A stretch of DNA of 64,000 nt from Mesorhizobium sp. M4B.F.Ca.ET.058.02.1.1 (GTDB taxonomy: Bacteria; Pseudomonadota; Alphaproteobacteria; Rhizobiales; Rhizobiaceae): the NCBI RefSeq assembly GCF_003952505.1, contig NZ_CP034450.1:4588001-4652000 (forward strand), written 5' to 3'. The number at the start of each line of letters is the position of its first letter. The stretch's first letter is position 1. Of the stretch, positions 44,773-54,059 are shown piece after piece. The notes beneath the pieces were generated by a model. The model did no database searches and was not told where the DNA came from. It saw only the letters and a list, made by a program, of their open reading frames with translations. A program made the translations under genes and the position numbers.

Positions 44773-45951
44773 TCAGTGTTTGACATGGATCTCTCGCGGG
44801 AAGCTGGTCAGAGTTTCGCAGCCGTCAGCGGTGACGAGGATGGTTTCGCTCACTTCGATCCCCCAGCCGTCCATCCACATGCCGAGGATCGAATGAAGGA
44901 CATTGCCTGGCTTCAGGATTGTCTTATCCCCTTGGCGCAGGCTAATCGTGTGCTCGCCCCAGTCTGGCGGATAGGCCGCGCCGATCGAATAGCCAATGCG
45001 GGATTCCTTCTTCAGGCCGTAGCTCTGGATGACCTTGCGCCAGCTCGCCTCGATGTCCTCCGCCAAGACGCCAGGCCTGATGGTCGAAAGCACGGCCTCC
45101 ATGCCTTCGAGCACGGCCTTGCCGGTGTCGCCGACCTTGGCTGGCATGGCGCCCAGCTGAAGCGTCCGCGCCAGACCGGCGGCATAGCGACGAACGACGC
45201 CGGCCAGCTCGAGCGCGACGGTTTCGTTGTGGCCAAAGCGACGATCGCTCCACATGATATGCGGCGCCGATGCATTTTCGCCGCCCAGTATGGTCGGCGG
45301 CAGGGCGGTGATGTCGCCGGCGAAATCCGGCGATCCAGCTACCTGAGCGGCCTGGATTTTGGCGATGGCGTCGCACTCGCGAACGCCTGGCGCTATCACC
45401 TCATAGGCCGCGGTGACCGCCGCCTCGGCAAGACGCGAGGCTTTGCGTAGGTAGCCGATCTCGGCCTCCGATTTGACGCTGCGGATCCAGTTCACCAGAA
45501 GGTCAGCATCGTGAAAGATTGCGTTGGGCAGCCCAGCGGTCAGCCGCGCATGCGCCTTGGGGGAATAGTAGTAGGCTTCAAGCTCGATGCCGATATTGCC
45601 GCGCCCCCAGCCCTTCCTGTCGATCCAGGCGGCAATCCAGTCCATCGGATGACGGTCGGTGCGCTGGACATGATCCTCGGGAAAGCCGACGATGTTCTCG
45701 GGCTTCATCCAAGCCGTCAGCAACCCGCCGGCGGCATCCATGGCGCGACCGATCCAGACCGGCTCCTCGTCGGCGAGCCGGACCAGGACCATTTGCGGCG
45801 TGTAAAACGACCAGCCGTCATAGCCGGTGATGTAATGTTGGTTGGCGACATCGTTGACGATGAGAAGATCGAGGTTGCGGCGCACCATTTCCGCGCGGAT
45901 AGCGGAAAGCCTGCTGCGGTATTCGTCGGGGTGGAATGGTAATGGTATCAT
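44773..45951 (-). CDS. M24-family hydrolase, DoeA/EutD-like, paralogue B
   Basis: A 392-residue M24-fold hydrolase of the ectoine-hydrolase/creatinase branch. It shares NLDLLIVNDVANQHYITGYDG, NIGIELEAYYYSPKAHARL, NWIRSVKSEAEIGYLRKASR and YPPDWGEHTISLRQGDKTIL with paralogues A and C, but is markedly more diverged. Its codons are richer in G and C at third positions, indicating a separate origin. The start at 45951 (MIPLPFHPDEYRS) has GAGGA about nine bases upstream; an ATG at 45996 is possible. It lies 110 bases after the GlxA-type regulator on the same strand, so it may be read from the same transcript. Confidence 0.87.
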   Translation of the reverse strand: MIPLPFHPDEYRSRLSAIRAEMVRRNLDLLIVNDVANQHYITGYDGWSFYTPQMVLVRLADEEPVWIGRAMDAAGGLLTAWMKPENIVGFPEDHVQRTDRHPMDWIAAWIDRKGWGRGNIGIELEAYYYSPKAHARLTAGLPNAIFHDADLLVNWIRSVKSEAEIGYLRKASRLAEAAVTAAYEVIAPGVRECDAIAKIQAAQVAGSPDFAGDITALPPTILGGENASAPHIMWSDRRFGHNETVALELAGVVRRYAAGLARTLQLGAMPAKVGDTGKAVLEGMEAVLSTIRPGVLAEDIEASWRKVIQSYGLKKESRIGYSIGAAYPPDWGEHTISLRQGDKTILKPGNVLHSILGMWMDGWGIEVSETILVTADGCETLTSFPREIHVKH

Positions 45952-46061
45952 GTTGAGAAAATCCTCTTCTATCGCGCTCGAGCCCGGTTTCGACAAGAGC
46001 TCATCGACGTGAGCCCATCACCAACACCAGCGTCATAACTGATCTTCACAGAATAACTCTG

Positions 46062-47135
46062 CTAGTGGCAGTTAGGCACCCTTTCGTAACTTAGCCTCCG
46101 ATCGATTTTCCTGATTCTATTTTCTTCCGGCGCGCTCGAGCGCGCTTTTTTTCGTTGGTGCACTGGCAGTCGTGATTGATGCGGCGCGCACCCGTAAGCA
46201 TCGCGGTACGCTTTTGAGAAATGCGATGCGGAGATAAAGCCGCAAGCCATCGCTATCTCAACGACCGGCAGGCGGGAACTGATGAGCAGCAGATGCGCCC
46301 GTTCCAGACGAAGATCCAAATAATAACGGCTTGGAGAACATCCCAGTTCGCGCCTAAAAAGCCGCTCGATTTGACGTCGGGAAAGGCCGGCTGATCCCAC
46401 AAGTTCGTCTAATAGCAATGGCTCCGTGAGGTTTGCCTCCATCTCCTCGATTATCTTGATGACCGCCCGATGGTTTAGTTGCACTCGTGAATGGAGCGGC
46501 AAACGTTGGCGGTCACCGGCTGAACGGGTCCTACACGCGATAGCTTTTTCACAAATACGATTGACCACTATCGTCCCATGGTGACGGTCAACCAAATCTA
46601 GAAACATGTCGAAGGGAGCGTCTCCCCCGGCGCAGGTGTACAGGTCTCCATCCCGCTCAAAGGCGGTTTGAGTGGCTGACACACCCAGAAAGCGCTCAGA
46701 GAATATAGGAAACTGTTCCCAGTGAACCGCGCAACGCCGCCCTTCTGCAACACCGGCACGAGCAAGCGCAATCGTTCCACTACTTATGCCTACGAGACAA
46801 CTGCGGTGGTTTCTGCACTCTCGTAACCAGGCTTCAAGCTGTTTGTGCGAGCTAGGAGCATTACGGCCGCCGACGACGACGACGGTCGGCGCTGAGATTG
46901 ATCGACGAGTTCTTTCACGTTCGAACGACAACGACGATGCAGCGCATACCAACAACCCGCAACTTGAGACCACAGGACCCCCGTCGTCCGAAACGACCTG
47001 CCAGCTATACACGTCCCGCCCCAACACTTCGTTGGCGAGCCTTAGCGCCTCTACTGCCGACGAGAACGCCTGGAGCGAAAAGGCAGGGAGGAGGTAAAAG
47101 CAAAAATTTCGGCAGGTCGACTGCGAGTCTAGCAT
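46062..47135 (-). CDS. GlxA-type AraC-family transcriptional regulator
   Basis: Regulator of 357 residues with an N-terminal DJ-1/PfpI-like domain (FCFYLLPAFSLQAFSSAVEA, PTVVVVGGRNAP) and a C-terminal AraC double helix-turn-helix. The DNA-binding part reads LLDELVGSAGLSRRQIERLF, RRELGCSPSRYYLDLRLERA and VVEIAMACGFISASHFSKAY. This GlxA/GbdR/CdhR group often controls breakdown of betaines, carnitine and similar compounds in proteobacteria. I choose the ATG at 47135, since AAAAGGAAC lies upstream; an in-frame extension to 47240 lacks a site. Its position among solute-breakdown genes suggests that it controls them (inference). Confidence 0.9.
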   Translation of the reverse strand: MLDSQSTCRNFCFYLLPAFSLQAFSSAVEALRLANEVLGRDVYSWQVVSDDGGPVVSSCGLLVCAASSLSFERERTRRSISAPTVVVVGGRNAPSSHKQLEAWLRECRNHRSCLVGISSGTIALARAGVAEGRRCAVHWEQFPIFSERFLGVSATQTAFERDGDLYTCAGGDAPFDMFLDLVDRHHGTIVVNRICEKAIACRTRSAGDRQRLPLHSRVQLNHRAVIKIIEEMEANLTEPLLLDELVGSAGLSRRQIERLFRRELGCSPSRYYLDLRLERAHLLLISSRLPVVEIAMACGFISASHFSKAYRDAYGCAPHQSRLPVHQRKKARSSAPEENRIRKIDRRLSYERVPNCH

Positions 47136-47383
47136 CCCGGGAGTTCCTTTTCTGCTAGCCTGATCTCTCGTTCGTGAAACGGCCATGTGCAAAACTGCGC
47201 GACCGGCTTTGGCATTTGGATTGGCGCTGAGCCACCACATTCGGGTGCCGAGGATTCTCCCGCTAAGTGTCCATTGATCTTCGCTAGCGTCGCCACCGGT
47301 GAACCGCTCAGGAGGCTGAACCTGCCTAAGGCAGACATCAGGGCGTCTGGCGCTGCAGGTTCGGCTGTCGCCCGCCTCAGACG

Positions 47384-48781
47384 CTAAGCCCCCTCTCTCG
47401 TGAGCTCATCCATAACGAAGCGCACTGCACTCTCAGCGATGCCAATGATCTCTTCCACTTCAGACTTGGTTGTCACCAAAGGCGGAGCGAAGCCGAGGAT
47501 GTCACCATGCGGCATGGCGCGGACGATCAGGCCGCGGTCGCGTGCTGCCTTCGAAATGCGTGCACCGACCTTCAGCGACGGATCGAAACGTTTCTTCTTG
47601 CCGCGATCGGCAACGAATTCGATTGCAGCCATTAGACCGACGCCGCGCACTTCGCCGACGATCGGCAACTGCGCGAACTTCTCCTGCAGCTGCGCCTGGA
47701 AGAACGCGCCGACGTCACGGGCATTGCCGGGAAGGTCTTCTTTCTCGACGATGTCGAGGACCGCGTTGGCCGCGGCAGCCCCGATCGGATGGCCTGAATA
47801 TGTATATCCGTGCGAGAATGCCCCGACCTTGTCCGCCCCGTCCTCCAGGACCTTGTAGACTTTTTCACCGACAATTGCCGCGGAAAGCGGGAAATAGGCC
47901 GAAGTCAGACCTTTTGCGATCGTGATGAGGTCTGGCTCGATGCCGTAGTGCTGCGAGCCGAACATGGAGCCAGTTCGACCAAAGCCGGTTATGACTTCAT
48001 CTGCGATGAGCAGCACGTCGTGCTTCTTGAGCACGGCCTGGATTGCTTGCCAGTAGCCTTCCGGCGGAGGCGTGATGCCGCCGGTGCCGAGCACCGGCTC
48101 GCCGATGAAGCCCCCCACGTTGTCTGGCCCCAGCCGCTCGATCAGCTGATCAAGTTCCTCGCCCCGCCGCGCTGAAAATTCCAGTTCGGTCTCGCCCGGG
48201 GTTGCACCCCAGTAATGATGCGGAACACCGGTGTGAACAATCTGCGGAAGCGGCAGGTCCATGTGGTCGTGATAAAAGCTCATGCCGGTCATCGAGCCGG
48301 ACACGACGCTGCAGCCGTGATAGCCGCGTTCACGCGAGATGATCTTCTTCTTGGTCGGCTTACCGCGGAGATTATTATAATACCAGACGAGCTTGGCCTG
48401 CGTCTCGTTGGCGTCCGAGCCGGACATGCCGTAGAACACCTTGCTCATCTTGCCCGGCGCCATCTTCACGAGGCGATCGGAAAGGATTGCGAGCTCGTCG
48501 GTCGTGTGGGCGGCGTAGGAATGATAGTACGCCAGACGGAAAGCTTGGCGGGAAATCGCTTCGGCGACCTCGGTGCGGCCGTAACCGACATTGACGCAAT
48601 AAAGGCCGGCGAATCCGTCGATCAGCTGGTTGCCATGCGCATCTTGAATGCGGATGCCTTTGCCTGTCTCAACGATGGTCGGCTCGCCGAGCTTGCCGGT
48701 GGCAAAATCCTTGAGTTGTGTGAAAGGATGCAGGACAGCATTTCTATCCTTCTCGCTGATGTCCTTGATGTTGATACTCAT
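47384..48781 (-). CDS. Class III omega-aminotransferase
   Basis: PLP-dependent aminotransferase of 465 residues, similar to omega-amino acid or putrescine pyruvate aminotransferases. It carries LIDGFAGLYCVNVGYGRTEV, VFYGMSGSDANETQAKLVWY, YHGCSVVSGSMTG, cofactor motif LLIADEVITGFGRTG, the PLP lysine in TIAKGLTSAYFPL and GYTYSGHPIGAAAANAVLD. AAGGGA lies about eight bases upstream of the ATG. It starts 12 bases after the stop of the semialdehyde dehydrogenase, so the two form an operon (a gabT/gabD-like pair) that would turn an omega-amino acid into a semialdehyde and then a dicarboxylate. The true substrate could be gamma-aminobutyrate, diaminobutyrate or another amine. Confidence 0.88.
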   Translation of the reverse strand: MSINIKDISEKDRNAVLHPFTQLKDFATGKLGEPTIVETGKGIRIQDAHGNQLIDGFAGLYCVNVGYGRTEVAEAISRQAFRLAYYHSYAAHTTDELAILSDRLVKMAPGKMSKVFYGMSGSDANETQAKLVWYYNNLRGKPTKKKIISRERGYHGCSVVSGSMTGMSFYHDHMDLPLPQIVHTGVPHHYWGATPGETELEFSARRGEELDQLIERLGPDNVGGFIGEPVLGTGGITPPPEGYWQAIQAVLKKHDVLLIADEVITGFGRTGSMFGSQHYGIEPDLITIAKGLTSAYFPLSAAIVGEKVYKVLEDGADKVGAFSHGYTYSGHPIGAAAANAVLDIVEKEDLPGNARDVGAFFQAQLQEKFAQLPIVGEVRGVGLMAAIEFVADRGKKKRFDPSLKVGARISKAARDRGLIVRAMPHGDILGFAPPLVTTKSEVEEIIGIAESAVRFVMDELTREGA

Positions 48782-48793
48782 GCGTCTGTCCCT

Positions 48794-50272
48794 TCAGTTT
48801 GCCGTATTACCGATGCACACGTATTTGGCTTCCAGATATTCGGCGAGACCATGCCTTGAGCCCTCGCGGCCGAGCCCGGATTGTTTCCATCCGCCAAAGG
48901 GTATGGGAGCGCCGGTGAATTTCGGGGTGTTGACGGCGACCATGCCGTATTCCAACTGATCGGTTAGCCGCATGGCGCGATTCAGATCTCTTGTGTAAAC
49001 GTAAGCCGCAAGGCCCATTTCCGAGTTGTTGGCTCGTGCAAGCACTTCCGCCTCCTCATCGAACGGAAGGACTGCTGCCACCGGCCCAAAGGTCTCTTCC
49101 TTCGCCACCAGCATGTCGTCCGTGACATCGGCGAGAACAGTCGGGGTAAGGAAGTTGCCCCCGAGAAGACTATCCTGTCCGCCAACAACGATGCGAGCCC
49201 CGGAACAAAGAGCTTCGGACACCTGCCGTCTGCACTTTTCGGCGACGGATGGTCTGGTCATTGGGCCAATATCGACGCCGGGTTCGAATCCGTGCCCGAC
49301 TTTCAGTTTACCGGTGGCCTTCGCGAATTCTTCCACGAAGCGCTCATAGTTTCCTCGCTGAACATAGATCCTATTGGCTGCCAGGCAGTCCTGACCGGAT
49401 GTGGCAAATTTGGCTGCTATGCATCCAGCTACGGCTGTCTCCATGGGGGCATCATCGAAAATGATAAAAGGAGCATTGCCGCCCAGCTCAAGCGAAGCCT
49501 TCTTCACGGTTTTTGCCGACTGCTCGAGCAGGATCCGACCGACCTCCGTCGAGCCCGTGAAGGAGAATGCCCGCACATCTCTATGATCCAATAGCCGTTT
49601 TGCGAGTGGGGCAGCCTCTCCCGTGATCACCTGAAACACGCCAGCCGGGATTCCTGCCTCCTCGGCAAGGCGGGCAAGCGCCAGAGCGGACAAGGGCGTT
49701 TCCGGGGCTGGCTTCACAATCATCGTGCAGCCCGCAGCCAAGGCGGCTCCTGCTTTCCTGGTGATCATCGCCGACGGAAAGTTCCAAGGCGTGATAGCGA
49801 CCGTCACTCCGACCGGCTGCATCTGCACGGAGAGCCGGCTGCCCGCAAGATGGCTCGGAATGGTCTCGCCATATGCTCGCTCACCCTCTGCCGCAAACCA
49901 GTCAAGAAAGCTGGCGGCATATAAAATTTCACCGTGCGCCTCGGTTAATGGTTTGCCTTGTTCAGCGGTCATGATGGTGGAAAGGTCTTCCGCATTCTCG
50001 CGAATACCGGCGGCCCATCTCCGCAGACATGCGCCCCGTTCCCAAGGAAGAACATTGCGCCAATGTTCAAACGCAGTCCTCGCGAAGCTGACCGCGTCAT
50101 CTACATCAGACACCTCACAGGCAGCCACGTGAGCCAAGTCCTGGCCAGTAGCCGGGTCAACCACCAAGATCGTCTCAGCCTTGGAGAGCCAAGCTCCATT
50201 CACATAGGCGCACTTTTGAAGGAGGTCCTGCCTTTTGAGCTCCTTTAACGCGGCAGTTGCTGTACCTTTCAT
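48794..50272 (-). CDS. NAD(P)-dependent succinate-semialdehyde dehydrogenase-like enzyme
   Basis: Aldehyde dehydrogenase of 492 residues, closest by eye to succinate-semialdehyde dehydrogenases (GabD). Landmarks are AITPWNFPSAMITRKAGAAL, KPAPETPLSALALA, FTGSTEVGRILLEQS, catalytic Glu in ASLELGGNAPFIIFD and Cys in TSGQDCLAANRIYV. EETFGPVAAVLPF and GAPIPFGGWKQSGLGREGS follow. The start at 50272 has GAGG seven bases upstream; the open frame reaches to 50380 without another good site. First gene of a minus-strand operon with the class III aminotransferase. It faces away from mclA, with 650 bases between them. Confidence 0.9.
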   Translation of the reverse strand: MKGTATAALKELKRQDLLQKCAYVNGAWLSKAETILVVDPATGQDLAHVAACEVSDVDDAVSFARTAFEHWRNVLPWERGACLRRWAAGIRENAEDLSTIMTAEQGKPLTEAHGEILYAASFLDWFAAEGERAYGETIPSHLAGSRLSVQMQPVGVTVAITPWNFPSAMITRKAGAALAAGCTMIVKPAPETPLSALALARLAEEAGIPAGVFQVITGEAAPLAKRLLDHRDVRAFSFTGSTEVGRILLEQSAKTVKKASLELGGNAPFIIFDDAPMETAVAGCIAAKFATSGQDCLAANRIYVQRGNYERFVEEFAKATGKLKVGHGFEPGVDIGPMTRPSVAEKCRRQVSEALCSGARIVVGGQDSLLGGNFLTPTVLADVTDDMLVAKEETFGPVAAVLPFDEEAEVLARANNSEMGLAAYVYTRDLNRAMRLTDQLEYGMVAVNTPKFTGAPIPFGGWKQSGLGREGSRHGLAEYLEAKYVCIGNTAN

Positions 50273-50918
50273 TACTAACCTCACAATCGACCGTTCATTT
50301 CCGGCAAAATAGCCGTGCAACTGCGTCGATTGGCAGCGCGATCGAGGGCCACCAAGGCGTTCTCCTGCGAATAAGGGCATGCGACTGAGGTTTTTTGCCG
50401 TTTGATCTCTGTCGGCTTATGGGCAAGGTTCAGCAAGGAAAGATGACATTGTCACCTGTGGCCATCCACGATCACACTCAGCCTCGAGGGGCGGCGAACG
50501 GTAAGTTGCAGTTGGCCACGCTAAGCGGACACTTCGGCTTCGCAGTATACCTCAGGATTGTAATGGGCTTCGAAAGGTGGGGAAGTTGATTGTAAGATCG
50601 GTGACCTGGTGGGGAGATCTTGTGCTTAGATCGCCACTGCGGTTTGTGAAAACAGATTGGGGCAAATCCCAAAAATCACACTAAATCGAAAATCTTCTTG
50701 CCGAAAATATTTCTGCTGCGCTCCCAATGGGTGGCAACCGCTTCCCAGGCGACGAAAGAACGAGGGGAAGAGGATTTGCTGCGCAAGCGGCCGCAAATAT
50801 GCAGATCTTGTGCGGCATCACCGGCTGGGCAGCAGAACCCCAGCGTCCAAGGCGTGCTAGCCTGTGAAGAACACAAAAGGACTTGGAAAAGCAACAGCCC
50901 GATGCTGGGGAGCCCACG
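50273..50918. other. Divergent intergenic region
   Basis: About 650 bases between the leftward dehydrogenase and the rightward mclA gene; no gene supported. It should hold both promoters, though I could not assign -35/-10 boxes with confidence. Confidence 0.45.
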
Positions 50919-51881
50919 ATGAGCCACACGATCAACCACCTGAAGAAACTGAGGCTGCAGCGCAGCGAGTTGGCCGTTCCCGGCTCCAGTCCGGAGATGA
51001 TCGACAAGGCGGCGAACAGCGCCGCCGACTTCGTATTCCTCGACATCGAGGATGCGGTCGCCCCGCCTGACAAGGAACGCGCCCGCAAAAACATCATCCA
51101 GGCGCTCAACGACATCGACTGGCGCGCCAAGGGCAAGACCGTCTCGGTGCGCATCAACGGCCTCGATACCCATTACATGTATCGCGACGTGGTCGACGTC
51201 ATGGAACAAGCGGGCGACCGCCTGGACACCATCCTGGTGCCGAAGGTGGGCGTTCCAGCGGATCTCTACATGGTCGAGGCCATGGTCAACCAGATCGAGA
51301 TGGCTAAAGGTTTCAAGACCCGTGTCGGTCTAGAAGCGCTGATCGAGACCGCGCTCGGCATGGCCAATGTCGAGGCGATCGCCGCCACGCCGGGCCGGCT
51401 GGAAGCCATGCATTTCGGCGTTGCCGACTATGCCGCCAGCAACAAGGCGCGCACCGTCAACATCGGCGGCCTCAACCCCGATTATCCCGGTGACCAGTGG
51501 CATTTCGCTTTGTCGCGCATGACGGTCGCCTGCCGCGCCTACGGCCTGCGCGCCATTGACGGACCGTTCGGCGATTTCTCCGATCCCGAAGGCTACAAGG
51601 GAGCCGCAAGGCGCGCCGCAGCACTTGGCATAGAAGGCAAATGGGCGATCCATCCCTCGCAGATCGCGCTCGCCAACGACGTCTTCTCGCCACCGGAAAA
51701 AGAGGTCACCCGCGCCAGGCGCATCCTCGAAGTGCTGAAAGAGGCCGAGGCGCAGGGCAAGGGAGCGGCAGCCCTCGACGGCAAGATGATCGACGCCGCG
51801 TCGGAGCGCATGGCCAGGAACGTATTGGCGGTTAACGAGGCGATCGAGCGCGCCGGCCAGGCGCATCTGGCGGCGCAGTAA
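50919..51881 (+). CDS. mclA: Malyl-CoA lyase (CitE-like CoA ester lyase)
   Basis: Enzyme of 320 residues that splits malyl-CoA to acetyl-CoA and glyoxylate, or the reverse. It follows the Mcl branch of the CitE family closely: LRLQRSELAVPGSSPEMIDK, ADFVFLDIEDAVAPPDKERA (Mg-binding acidic residues), SVRINGLDTHYMYRDVVDVM, LVPKVGVPADLYMVE, LEALIETALGMANVEAI and GKWAIHPSQIALANDVF. The start at 50919 has GGGGAG about nine bases upstream. It is followed after 18 bases by mtkA and then mtkB, the order of the serine-cycle genes. The three genes are GC-rich, unlike the island genes around them. Confidence 0.93.
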   Translation: MSHTINHLKKLRLQRSELAVPGSSPEMIDKAANSAADFVFLDIEDAVAPPDKERARKNIIQALNDIDWRAKGKTVSVRINGLDTHYMYRDVVDVMEQAGDRLDTILVPKVGVPADLYMVEAMVNQIEMAKGFKTRVGLEALIETALGMANVEAIAATPGRLEAMHFGVADYAASNKARTVNIGGLNPDYPGDQWHFALSRMTVACRAYGLRAIDGPFGDFSDPEGYKGAARRAAALGIEGKWAIHPSQIALANDVFSPPEKEVTRARRILEVLKEAEAQGKGAAALDGKMIDAASERMARNVLAVNEAIERAGQAHLAAQ

Positions 51882-51899
51882 AAATACCGGGAGGACATG

Positions 51900-53084
51900 A
51901 TGGACATCCACGAATACCAGGCCAAGGAACTGCTTGCCCGTCATGGCGTGCATGTGCCGCGCGGCGGGCTGGCCTACAGTCCGGAGCAGGCAACATACCG
52001 TGCCAGCGAGATCGGCGGCGGCAAATGGGTGGTCAAGGCGCAGATCCATTCCGGTGCGCGCGGCAAGGCCGGCGGCATCCGCATCTGCTCGTCCGACCAG
52101 GAAGTGTCCGATGCGGCCGAGGCGATGCTGGGCAGGAAGCTGGTGACGCATCAGACGGGGCCGCGCGGCAAGTTGGTGTCGCGGCTCTATGTCGAAGAGA
52201 CCGTCGACATTGGCCAGGAAATCTATCTCGCCTTTGTTCTCGACCGTAAAGCCGAGCGGGTGATGATCGTCGCGTCTGCGTCCGGCGGCATGGAGATCGA
52301 AGAGATCGCCGAAAAGCAGCCAGATTCAATCATTCGCGCGACGGTCGACCCTGGCGCGGGAATGCAGCACTATCAGGCGCGCGAGATCGCCTTCGAGCTT
52401 GGTCTCGAAAACAACCTAATTGGCAAGGCGACCGAAACCCTGCTTGGTTGCTACCGCGTGTTTCGCGACTACGACGCCTCGATGCTGGAGATCAATCCGC
52501 TGGTCGTCACGCGTGACGGTAATCTGATGGCACTGGACGCCAAGATGTCGTTCGATGAGAACGCGCTGTTTCGTCGTCCCCAAATTTCCGAATTGCGCGA
52601 CAAGTCGCAGGAGGATCCGCGCGAAACCTTTGCCAGCGACCGTGGCCTGTCCTATGTCGGCCTCGACGGCAATATCGGCTGCATCATCAACGGCGCCGGC
52701 CTCGCCATGGCGACGATGGACATGATCAAGATCGCCGGCGGCGAGCCGGCAAACTTCCTCGACATCGGCGGCGGCGCCTCGCCCGAGCGGGTCGCGAAAT
52801 CGTTCCGGGCCGTGCTTGGCGACAAGAATGTCGAGACCATACTGGTCAACATCTTCGCCGGCATCAACCGCTGCGACTGGGTCGCCGAAGGCGTTGTCAA
52901 GGCGATACGCGAGGTCGGTGTCAACGTGCCGCTGGTGGTGCGGTTGGCCGGCACCAAGGTCGAGGAAGGGCGCCGCATCCTGGCCGATTCCGGCGAGGCG
53001 GTGATCGTCGCCGAAACGCTTGCCGAAGCCGCCGAAAAGGCCGTCGCCGCCTGGCGGTCCGCCACGATGAAAAAATCAGGCTGA
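51900..53084 (+). CDS. mtkA: Malate-CoA ligase beta subunit
   Basis: Beta (ATP-grasp) subunit of malate-CoA ligase, 394 residues, related to succinyl-CoA synthetase SucC. With MtkB it makes malyl-CoA from malate, CoA and ATP. Typical stretches are [59 protein letters not shown] and [20 protein letters not shown], with [14 protein letters not shown] and [16 protein letters not shown] choose the ATG at 51900, giving the usual MDIHEY start with GGGAGG five bases upstream. Assignment to malate rather than succinate rests on its position next to mclA. Confidence 0.9.
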   Translation: MDIHEYQAKELLARHGVHVPRGGLAYSPEQATYRASEIGGGKWVVKAQIHSGARGKAGGIRICSSDQEVSDAAEAMLGRKLVTHQTGPRGKLVSRLYVEETVDIGQEIYLAFVLDRKAERVMIVASASGGMEIEEIAEKQPDSIIRATVDPGAGMQHYQAREIAFELGLENNLIGKATETLLGCYRVFRDYDASMLEINPLVVTRDGNLMALDAKMSFDENALFRRPQISELRDKSQEDPRETFASDRGLSYVGLDGNIGCIINGAGLAMATMDMIKIAGGEPANFLDIGGGASPERVAKSFRAVLGDKNVETILVNIFAGINRCDWVAEGVVKAIREVGVNVPLVVRLAGTKVEEGRRILADSGEAVIVAETLAEAAEKAVAAWRSATMKKSG

Positions 53085-53096
53085 GGGGACGATAGA

Positions 53097-54059
53097 ATGG
53101 CAATTCTGCTTGACCGGGACACCGGCGCAATCGTGCAGGGATTTACCGGCAAGATCGGCAGTTTTCACGCTGAGGACATGAAGCGGTACGGCACCAATGT
53201 GGTCGGCGGGGTCACCCCCGGCAAGGGCGGCCAAACACATCTCGGCCTGCCGGTGTTCAACACCGTCAAGGGCGCGGTGCGCGAAACAGGAGCCGATGCG
53301 AGCATCGTCTTCGTGCCGCCGCCCTTTGCCGCCGATTCAATCATGGAAGCGGCGGATGCCGGCATCAAGGTCTGCGTCTGCATCACCGACGGCATTCCCT
53401 CGCAGGACATGATGCGGGTGAAGCGCTACATGCGCCGCTACCGCTTCGAGGACCGCATGCGGCTGATAGGGCCGAACTGCGCCGGCATCATCACGCCCGG
53501 CCAGGCGCTGATGGGCATAATGCCCGGCAGCATCTACCTTCCCGGCCGCGTCGGCATCGTCGGCCGCTCCGGCACGCTGGGCTACGAGGCCGCATCACAG
53601 ATGAAAGCGCTGGGAATCGGCGTGTCGACCAGCGTCGGCATCGGCGGCGACCCGATCAATGGCTCGTCCTTCAAGGACATCCTGGAACTGTTCGAGCAGG
53701 ATGACGACACCGACGCCGTGGTCATGATCGGCGAGATTGGCGGCCCTCAGGAAGCCGAAGCCGCGCTCTGGGCGCGCGATAATATGCGCAAGCCGCTGAT
53801 CGCCTACATCGCCGGGCTGTCCGCGCCGAAGGGCCGCCGCATGGGCCATGCCGGCGCGATCATCTCGGCCTTCGGCGAGTCTGCTCAGGAGAAGGTCGAG
53901 ATCTTGAAGGAAGCCGGCGTCATCATCGTGCCGACGCCAGCCTCCTTCGGCGAGGTCGTGGCCGGCGTGATGGCGGATCGGGACGAAGGCGGCATAGCGC
54001 AAAATACCGGTCAATTTGAGGATCGGGTAAAAGGAGCCGGTCCGTCGCATCCAACATGA
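53097..54059 (+). CDS. mtkB: Malate-CoA ligase alpha subunit
   Basis: Alpha subunit of malate-CoA ligase, 320 residues, related to SucD. It binds CoA and carries the phosphorylated histidine. Seen are GFTGKIGSFHAEDMKRYGTN, GGVTPGKGGQTHLGLPVFNT, IVGRSGTLGYEAASQMKALG, VSTSVGIGGDPINGSSFKDI and the active-site histidine in GRRMGHAGAII. GGGGA lies about seven bases before the ATG. It begins 13 bases after mtkA, completing the mclA-mtkA-mtkB operon. Together they convert malate and CoA to acetyl-CoA and glyoxylate. Confidence 0.92.
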   Translation: MAILLDRDTGAIVQGFTGKIGSFHAEDMKRYGTNVVGGVTPGKGGQTHLGLPVFNTVKGAVRETGADASIVFVPPPFAADSIMEAADAGIKVCVCITDGIPSQDMMRVKRYMRRYRFEDRMRLIGPNCAGIITPGQALMGIMPGSIYLPGRVGIVGRSGTLGYEAASQMKALGIGVSTSVGIGGDPINGSSFKDILELFEQDDDTDAVVMIGEIGGPQEAEAALWARDNMRKPLIAYIAGLSAPKGRRMGHAGAIISAFGESAQEKVEILKEAGVIIVPTPASFGEVVAGVMADRDEGGIAQNTGQFEDRVKGAGPSHPT

